A stretch of 6,331 nt of DNA, taken from JABWBR01 sp036741235. GTDB lineage: Bacteria; Bacteroidota; Bacteroidia; Chitinophagales; Saprospiraceae. Below, in pieces: positions 1 through 3,496 of the stretch. The stretch's first letter is position 1, and every line of letters starts with the position of its first letter. The notes under the pieces were generated by a model. That model made no database searches and was not told where the DNA came from. It worked only from the letters and a program-made list of their open reading frames with translations. A program made the position numbers and the translations under genes. Where the stretch lies: positions 1 to 6,331 of the forward strand of contig DAINSQ010000223.1 of assembly GCA_036741235.1 (NCBI GenBank), given 5' to 3'.

Positions 1-2
1 AC

Positions 3-30
3 TTACAACCTACAACCTACAACGTGCAAA
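3..30. repeat. 7-base tandem repeat abutting the first gene's start
   Basis: Three adjacent 7-base units are visible (TTACAAC at 3-9, CTACAAC at 10-16 and 17-23), followed by a degenerate fourth, GTGCAAA at 24-30. The array may continue to the left of the window. The GTG that starts the transporter gene is the first codon of the degenerate unit, so the array sits exactly where a ribosome-binding region would be. No Shine-Dalgarno sequence is present. It resembles in style the 8-base array at 2535-2598, which also touches a gene boundary. Confidence 0.6.
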
Positions 31-710
31 GACAAATCAGACTTTTCCTGCCCGAAATCGTATACGGGGGCATAGACGGCAGCGTAACCACCTTTGCAGT
101 AGTAGCGGGCGCTGCGGGCGCTCATCTGGCCAGCGAGGTGGTGATCATTTTGGGTTTCGCCAATTTGTTTGCCGACGGCTTTTCGATGTCGGTAGGCAGT
201 TATTTATCCAATAAATCGGATTTACACGCGTATGAACGCCTCAAGCGCAAAGAATACGATCAGGTCGTAAACGCCCCTGAGAAAGGCAGGGTGGAGATCC
301 GGGAAATCTATATACGCAAGGGCTTTGCCGGCGAATTGCTCGACAGGGTAGTAGAGCGCATCACTGCCGACAAAGACGTATGGGTCGATACCATGATGAA
401 AGAAGAGCTGGAACTAACACCCACGCCCAAGTCGCCGTTGGCTATGGCCGTTGCGACGTTCTCCTCTTTTGTTGTTTTGGGCTTTGTGCCTTTATTGGTG
501 TATTTACTCGATCTGACCTCCGGACTCAATATCCACCTTTTCGGCTGGGCCTGCGGGCTTACCGCGCTTGTATTTTCAGGCATAGGCATACTTAAAAGTT
601 ATATCAACGAACGCAGCATCTGGCGCGGCATGGCCGAAACGCTTACCCTCGGTATCTGCGCAGCCTCCGTGGCGTATGCAGTAGGTTATTTACTAGAGCG
701 GCTTTTTTAA
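24..710 (+). CDS. VIT1/CCC1 family Fe2+/Mn2+ transporter
   Basis: This is a membrane transporter of the vacuolar iron transporter (VIT1/CCC1) family, which exchanges Fe2+ or Mn2+ for protons; in bacteria it is expected in the inner membrane, detoxifying cytoplasmic iron or manganese. The 228 residues have the family's five-helix plan: about 12-32, 38-61, 137-161, 170-191 and 205-225. Helix 1 carries the IDGSVTTFAVVAGA signature with D18, matching the key Asp of eukaryotic VIT1, and helix 2 carries DGFSMSVGSYLS with M55. The hydrophilic segment 64-135 is the cytoplasmic metal-binding domain, rich in Glu and ending in VDTMMKEELEL; M124, M125 and E128 align with metal ligands of the plant protein. 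I chose GTG at 24 because it puts the family signature at the usual distance from the N-terminus. The frame is open to the window edge, so an upstream start cannot be excluded. Specificity for iron versus manganese is not visible. Confidence 0.9.
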   Translation: MQRQIRLFLPEIVYGGIDGSVTTFAVVAGAAGAHLASEVVIILGFANLFADGFSMSVGSYLSNKSDLHAYERLKRKEYDQVVNAPEKGRVEIREIYIRKGFAGELLDRVVERITADKDVWVDTMMKEELELTPTPKSPLAMAVATFSSFVVLGFVPLLVYLLDLTSGLNIHLFGWACGLTALVFSGIGILKSYINERSIWRGMAETLTLGICAASVAYAVGYLLERLF

Positions 711-788
711 ACCGGAATAATACCCTAAAATTGCCATTTTTGCCTTCCGGCTGCTTAACTTCGGGCGCCGGGAACTAACACCAATGGC

Positions 789-1898
789 ATGAAACCTATT
801 TATGTAGCGGCAACGGGACAGCACGTAGGTAAAACCACGACTACGCTGGGCATACTGGCGGGGCTCAGGGAACGGGGCATTCGCGCCGGCTATTGCAAAC
901 CGGTGGGCCAGCAACACATCGAGGTGAGCGGCATAATAGCCGATAAAGATGCCGTGTTGTTCGCCGACTCGGTGGGGTTCGCCATTAACCCCGATTGGCA
1001 CAGCCCCGTGGTGATCGGCCAGGGCGTTACCAAAGCTTTTATCGATAATCCCGATCAATTTCGCTTCCGCGAGCGCATCCTGGCCGCCCGGGAGTATCTC
1101 ACCAGCCAATACGACGTAGTTGTCTATGAAGGCACCGGCCATCCCGGAGTGGGCAGTATAGCCGATTTATCCAACGCCCAGGTGGCCCATATGCTCGGCG
1201 CCGGCGTGGTGATGGTGGTGGAGGCCGGCATCGGCAATACCATCGACCGGCTCAACCTCTGCCTGTCGCTGTTCCGCGAACATCAGGTGCCCCTCTGGGG
1301 CGTGATTATCAATAAAGTATACGCCGATAAAATGGACGAGGTGAGCTACTACCTGCGTAAACGCCTTCAGGAACTGGATATACCCCTGCTCGGGCTTATT
1401 CCCTACGACCGCTCGCTGTCTTTCCCTATCATGGAGGCTATCCGCCAGGCCGTTGAAGGCCGGGTGATTATGAACCGCGATAAAATGGGCAACCGCGTAG
1501 CCGAAATTATCGCCGGCTCGCTGGTCGACGTCGATGAGTTTAATAGCTTCGAAAATACGTTGCTGGTGGTTAGCAGCAAACGCCTCGACGAGGCCCTGCA
1601 CAAGGTGAGTATGATTTCAGAACTCAAACAACTCGACCAATCGCCCCTCTCCGGCGTGATCGTCACCGGCGACGGCCGCCATGCCGATTGGGTGGAGGAT
1701 TTTGATTTTAATCACCCCTATTTTGAAAAAAATAAAATACCTGTAGTCGCTACCGCCCTGGATACCTACGGCTCTGTGGTAAAGATAAGCCGCATCGAGG
1801 TGAAAATCAATACAAGCACGCCCTGGAAGGTCAGCCGCGCTATCGAGTTGATCCACCGCCATGTAAATTTTGACGAACTGCTGCAAAAAATGCAGTAA
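789..1898 (+). CDS. Stand-alone BioD-like P-loop / DRTGG-domain protein (phosphotransacetylase N-terminal-like)
   Basis: A soluble cytoplasmic protein of 369 residues. The first ~215 residues are a dethiobiotin-synthetase-like P-loop domain: Walker A GQHVGKTT at 10-17 directly after strand 1, VVYEGTGHPG at 111-120 in the position of BioD's EGAGG motif, and GVIINK at 171-176. The remainder (about 216-335) fits a DRTGG-type domain: the SGVIVTGDGR stretch near 288-297 and ALDTYGSV at 323-330 are typical. Long bacterial phosphotransacetylases carry this BioD-like plus DRTGG pair as an N-terminal regulatory half, followed by a ~330-residue catalytic domain. That domain is absent here; the protein ends shortly after DRTGG. 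It therefore probably does not make acetyl-phosphate, and a regulatory or nucleotide-sensing role is an inference. ATG at 789 is chosen because the ATG at 784 is closed by TGA two codons later. The 78-base gap after the transporter leaves co-transcription open. True dethiobiotin synthetase is unlikely, since BioD proteins are ~230 residues and lack the second domain. Confidence 0.8.
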   Translation: MKPIYVAATGQHVGKTTTTLGILAGLRERGIRAGYCKPVGQQHIEVSGIIADKDAVLFADSVGFAINPDWHSPVVIGQGVTKAFIDNPDQFRFRERILAAREYLTSQYDVVVYEGTGHPGVGSIADLSNAQVAHMLGAGVVMVVEAGIGNTIDRLNLCLSLFREHQVPLWGVIINKVYADKMDEVSYYLRKRLQELDIPLLGLIPYDRSLSFPIMEAIRQAVEGRVIMNRDKMGNRVAEIIAGSLVDVDEFNSFENTLLVVSSKRLDEALHKVSMISELKQLDQSPLSGVIVTGDGRHADWVEDFDFNHPYFEKNKIPVVATALDTYGSVVKISRIEVKINTSTPWKVSRAIELIHRHVNFDELLQKMQ

Positions 1899-1912
1899 GG
1901 TGACAAAAGTTA

Positions 1913-1943
1913 TTTGGACTGATTCCAAATTAATTTTACTTTG
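1913..1943 (+). promoter_or_regulatory. Candidate Bacteroidota-type promoter P1 (upstream of the microprotein)
   Basis: TTTG at 1913-1916 (-33 element), a 19-base spacer and TTACTTTG at 1936-1943 match the Bacteroidota consensus TTTG...TAnnTTTG at all but one defined position of the -7 box. It starts 14 bases after the stop of the preceding gene. Transcription would begin near 1950, leaving a short leader before ATG 1963. Assigned by pattern only. Confidence 0.35.
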
Positions 1944-1957
1944 CTCGTCAAATCTGC

Positions 1958-1984
1958 TTGTTATGCGCGCCAGGGCTACCTTTG
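1958..1984 (+). promoter_or_regulatory. Candidate Bacteroidota-type promoter P2 (upstream of the Rid gene)
   Basis: TACCTTTG at 1977-1984 is a perfect match to the -7 box TAnnTTTG, with TTG at 1958-1960 upstream across a 16-base spacer, slightly short. Transcription would start near 1991. That start lies downstream of ATG 1963, so this promoter could express the Rid gene but not the full microprotein. It and P1 could be alternative tandem promoters. Confidence 0.4.
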
Positions 1985-2118
1985 TATCATTCCTTTCACC
2001 CGAAGACGTTCAACTTCCTTTCCCTTTACCTGTTATTCAAGCAAGGGATAAGAAGCATAAGTGTTGCAAGAAATATAAAAAAGGAAAACGCTGTAGAAGC
2101 TGCCCGAAAAGGGAGTGA
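1963..2118 (+). CDS. Putative Cys/Lys-rich microprotein, 51 residues
   Basis: Function unknown. The C-terminal half (residues 29-51) is strongly basic with four cysteines: C34-C35, then after eight residues C44-x2-C47-P (CCKKYKK...RCRSCP). A CC...CxxC layout could bind a metal such as zinc or form disulfides; this is inference. I have a recollection, not verified, of similar CCxKYKKGKxCxxCP tails in small Bacteroidota proteins. The stop TGA (2116-2118) shares its A with an ATG at 2118 in the frame of the following Rid gene, the stop/start overlap typical of translational coupling. ATG 1963 is the only ATG in this frame between the likely TSS and the Cys-rich part. The first ~28 residues are not a clear signal peptide and look less gene-like, so either the true start is non-standard or the ORF is fortuitous. 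The P2 -7 box falls inside the ORF, which weakens the call. Confidence 0.42.
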   Translation: MRARATFVSFLSPEDVQLPFPLPVIQARDKKHKCCKKYKKGKRCRSCPKRE

Positions 2119-2138
2119 TGCAGATCGCGAAGCAAAAT

Positions 2139-2543
2139 ATGGCTCAACACCAACTCATCAGTTCCGGCGCTCCCTGGGAAAGCGTCGTAGGATATTCAAG
2201 GGCGGTGCGCGTCGGCAATCTGGTAGAAGTTTCGGGCACGACCGCAGTTGAAAACGGCGCCGTGGCTTTTCCCGGCGACGCCTACGCCCAAACCCGGCTT
2301 ATTTTGCAAATCATTGAAAAAGCCCTGCACCAGGCAGGCGCCCGACTCGAAAATGTGATCCGAACGAGGATTTACGTTACCGATATTTCACAATGGGAAG
2401 CCGTCGGACGCGCCCACGGCGAAGTTTTTGCCAACATCCGCCCCGCCACAACGATGGTGGAGGTGAATGCCCTGATCGACCCCGCTATGCTGGTGGAAAT
2501 CGAGGCGACGGCAGTGTGTGGGTTCTCTGTTGTCGGTTTATAG
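2139..2543 (+). CDS. Rid/YjgF/UK114 family protein lacking the catalytic arginine
   Basis: A small soluble protein of the Rid (YjgF/YER057c/UK114) superfamily, which forms trimers with ligand sites at subunit interfaces. From this start it is 134 residues, close to the family's usual ~128. Family features are the N-terminal LISSGAPWE (6-14), YSRAVRVGNLVEVSG (19-33), a central amphipathic helix (about 48-71), VIRTRIYVTDI (73-83) and the C-terminal RPATTMVEV...VEIEATAV (101-126). In RidA the PARSC motif supplies Arg105, which holds the imine substrate's carboxylate; here the aligned residue is T104 (PATTM). The conserved Glu of the last strand is kept (E120). Rid4-7 subfamilies lack this Arg and are not 2-aminoacrylate deaminases, so this member is probably of that kind, substrate unknown. 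ATG 2139 is preferred because it follows an A-rich leader and matches family length. ATG 2118 or GTG 2115 would add 7 or 8 residues. The last codons and TAG stop lie inside the 8-base repeat array. Confidence 0.88.
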   Translation: MAQHQLISSGAPWESVVGYSRAVRVGNLVEVSGTTAVENGAVAFPGDAYAQTRLILQIIEKALHQAGARLENVIRTRIYVTDISQWEAVGRAHGEVFANIRPATTMVEVNALIDPAMLVEIEATAVCGFSVVGL

Positions 2544-2598
2544 GTTTATAGGTTTATAAGTTTATGAATAAACCCATAAACTTATAAACCCATAAACC
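2535..2598. repeat. 8-base tandem array forming a long imperfect hairpin
   Basis: Units of GGTTTATA stand at 2535-2542, 2543-2550 and 2551-2558, followed by AGTTTATG at 2559-2566. The array then switches to the reverse-complement unit (AAACCCAT-type) through 2598. The arms 2543-2566 and 2575-2598 are complementary over 24 positions with one mismatch (A2550 against C2591) and an 8-base loop (2567-2574). The stop codon of the Rid gene (2541-2543) is inside the first units. The stem is AT-rich and no T-run follows, so a classical intrinsic terminator is not supported, although a transcript would certainly fold here. Confidence 0.85.
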
Positions 2599-2640
2599 TC
2601 CCGACTTCCCTTCGGTCAGTACGGGACTCCCTTCAGTCGC
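2599..2640. repeat. GC-rich 42-base element interrupting the octamer array
   Basis: This segment separates two copies of ATAAACCCATAAAC (2584-2597 and 2641-2654). Inside it are two related short units, GACTTCCCTTCGGTC (2603-2617) and GACTCCCTTCAGTC (2625-2638), each able to form a 4-bp stem (GACT with GGTC or AGTC) around a CCCTTC loop. TCCCG (2599-2603) and CGGGA (2622-2626) can also pair. Its composition differs sharply from the AT-rich array around it. The layout looks like a small dispersed intergenic repeat set into the array; that origin is an inference. Confidence 0.55.
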
Positions 2641-2654
2641 ATAAACCCATAAAC
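2641..2654. repeat. Distal remnant of the octamer array
   Basis: ATAAACCCATAAAC repeats exactly the sequence at 2584-2597, on the far side of the GC-rich element. It ends 26 bases before the start codon of the next gene. The sequence between (2655-2680) is a purine-rich, A-rich leader with no clear Shine-Dalgarno, as usual for Bacteroidota. Confidence 0.7.
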
Positions 2655-2680
2655 AAAAAGAGAATAGAAAACATCAAAAT

Positions 2681-2944
2681 ATGCAGTGGAAAAAAGGGGG
2701 AATCATCCTCGTAACAGTAATGGCAGTACTACTATTGGCCATTGACGTACAAGCGCAATGCCCTATGTGCCGCATGTCGGCAGAAAGCAACCTCAGCAAT
2801 GGGGGTACGGCAGGGCAGGGGCTCAACACCGGCATTCTCTACATGCTGGCGCTGCCCTACCTGATCGTGGCTACGATGGGTTATCTGTGGTGGCGTAATC
2901 GCCGCAAAAACTACGACGACCAGAAAGAGGCTATCGAGGCCTGA
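2681..2944 (+). CDS. Small CPMC-motif membrane protein
   Basis: An 87-residue membrane protein of unknown function. Residues 6-25 form a signal-peptide-like or N-terminal membrane segment ending in VQA, a plausible signal peptidase I site, directly before QCPMCRMSAES. The CxxC pair C27/C30 would then face the periplasm at the mature N-terminus. A Gly/Asn-rich linker (38-52, NGGTAGQGLNTG) leads to a second hydrophobic helix (about 51-71, ending LWWRNRR). The positive charges after it place the short acidic/basic tail (76-87) in the cytoplasm. The CPMC pair could bind a metal or work in thiol exchange; both are inferences. I recall similar small CPMCRM...NGG proteins in Bacteroidota but cannot name a characterised family. 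A lipoprotein is unlikely, because the residue before C27 is Gln, which does not fit a lipobox. The last 34 bases overlap the convergent DUF423 gene. Confidence 0.72.
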   Translation: MQWKKGGIILVTVMAVLLLAIDVQAQCPMCRMSAESNLSNGGTAGQGLNTGILYMLALPYLIVATMGYLWWRNRRKNYDDQKEAIEA

Positions 2945-3405
2945 ACCTGGTGGCTGTCGCCCGTTTTATGATGGCGGCCATTGCCGTTGCCGTTGCTATG
3001 CCCGTTGCCGTTGCGTAACTCGTTATCCTGATAGGAAGACAAAAACAGCAGCAGCCAGCCGGCCATAAACAGCAGTCCGCCGAGGGGCGTTACCGGGCCC
3101 AGCCAGGCCCAGTCGAGGCCGGTCCACTCGCGGGTGCTCAGCAGGTAAATAGACCCCGAAAACAAGGCGATGCCCGCGGCAAATGCCCAGCCTGCCCATA
3201 CCAGGAACTTCGTCTTGCGGAAATACAGCAGGATGGCTATCGCCAAAATGGCAAAAGCATGGTAAAAGTGATAGCGAACGCCGATCTGAAAAGAGTCGAT
3301 TTGATCAGGTGAGATCTTGCCTTTAAGACCATGAGCGGCAAAAGCGCCCAGGATGACCGCTACCAGAGCCAGGGCGCTGCCTAGCCGAAAGAAAGTTTTT
3401 CTCAT
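2911..3405 (-). CDS. DUF423 (YgdD-like) small inner-membrane protein with low-complexity tail
   Basis: A DUF423 family membrane protein of unknown biochemical role. Residues 1-127 contain the family's landmarks in order: LGAFAAHGLKG (19-29) after helix 1, FQIGVRYHFYHAFAI (39-53) leading into helix 2, a third helix with FSGSIYLLS (82-90), and GPVTPLGGLLFMAGWLLL (103-120) in helix 4. DUF423 proteins usually end at ~125-130 residues; this one continues to 164. The extra tail is low complexity (NGNGHSNGNGNGRHH, residues 132-146) followed by a polar segment, and its last ~11 codons overlap the end of the CPMC gene on the other strand. The tail may be a recent read-through extension created by the hexamer repeat beneath it. 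ATG 3405 gives the normal family N-terminus. The gene is divergent from the 880-residue gene, with 91 bases between the two starts. Confidence 0.88.
   Translation of the reverse strand: MRKTFFRLGSALALVAVILGAFAAHGLKGKISPDQIDSFQIGVRYHFYHAFAILAIAILLYFRKTKFLVWAGWAFAAGIALFSGSIYLLSTREWTGLDWAWLGPVTPLGGLLFMAGWLLLFLSSYQDNELRNGNGHSNGNGNGRHHKTGDSHQVQASIASFWSS
2979..3018. repeat. GCCGTT hexamer microsatellite inside the DUF423 tail
   Basis: An interrupted 6-base repeat, CCGTTG/GCCGTT in type, runs through the 3' part of the DUF423 gene, broken once near 2997-3002. On the minus strand it encodes alternating Asn-Gly (GGC AAC). Because the unit is a multiple of three, changes in copy number lengthen or shorten the tail without shifting frame. 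Confidence 0.7.
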
Positions 3406-3456
3406 GTATGTTCTATTTTGTGTCCAGGGTTAGATATTTGTTTGGTAGTTCTGACG

Positions 3457-3487
3457 CAAAGATGCAACACTGGTTACAATCCTCAAA
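3457..3487 (-). promoter_or_regulatory. Candidate Bacteroidota-type promoter for the DUF423 gene
   Basis: On the minus strand, TTTG (3487-3484), a 19-base spacer and CATCTTTG (3464-3457) match TTTG-N19-TAnnTTTG with one deviation in the -7 box (C for the first T). Transcription would start near 3450, giving a leader of about 45 bases to ATG 3405. Its -33 box lies only 10 bases from the divergent start codon at 3497. For the divergent gene I see only weaker plus-strand boxes (TTTG 3417-3420, TTTGTTTG 3437-3444), so its promoter is unassigned. Confidence 0.35.
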
Positions 3488-3496
3488 ACCAAAATT

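Noticed and set aside
735..742. CATTTTTG as a -7 promoter box for the P-loop gene
   Set aside because: It deviates from the consensus and has no TTG-type -33 element at a workable spacing upstream.
745..774. Inverted repeat TTCCGGC...GCCGGGAA in the leader of the P-loop gene as a riboswitch or operator
   Set aside because: The match is only seven bases with a bulge and a 15-base loop. It fits no known riboswitch core I can recognise.
693..1601. Minus-strand open frames opposite the P-loop gene
   Set aside because: They have no recognisable motifs and overlap a well-supported plus-strand gene throughout.
1958..2251. Alternative 97-codon plus frame across the Rid gene start
   Set aside because: It overlaps the Rid coding start in another frame, has no family features, and its downstream part is an out-of-frame reading of conserved Rid sequence.
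2535..2654. CRISPR array
   Set aside because: The units are 8 bases long and contiguous, with no unique spacers, and they invert midway.
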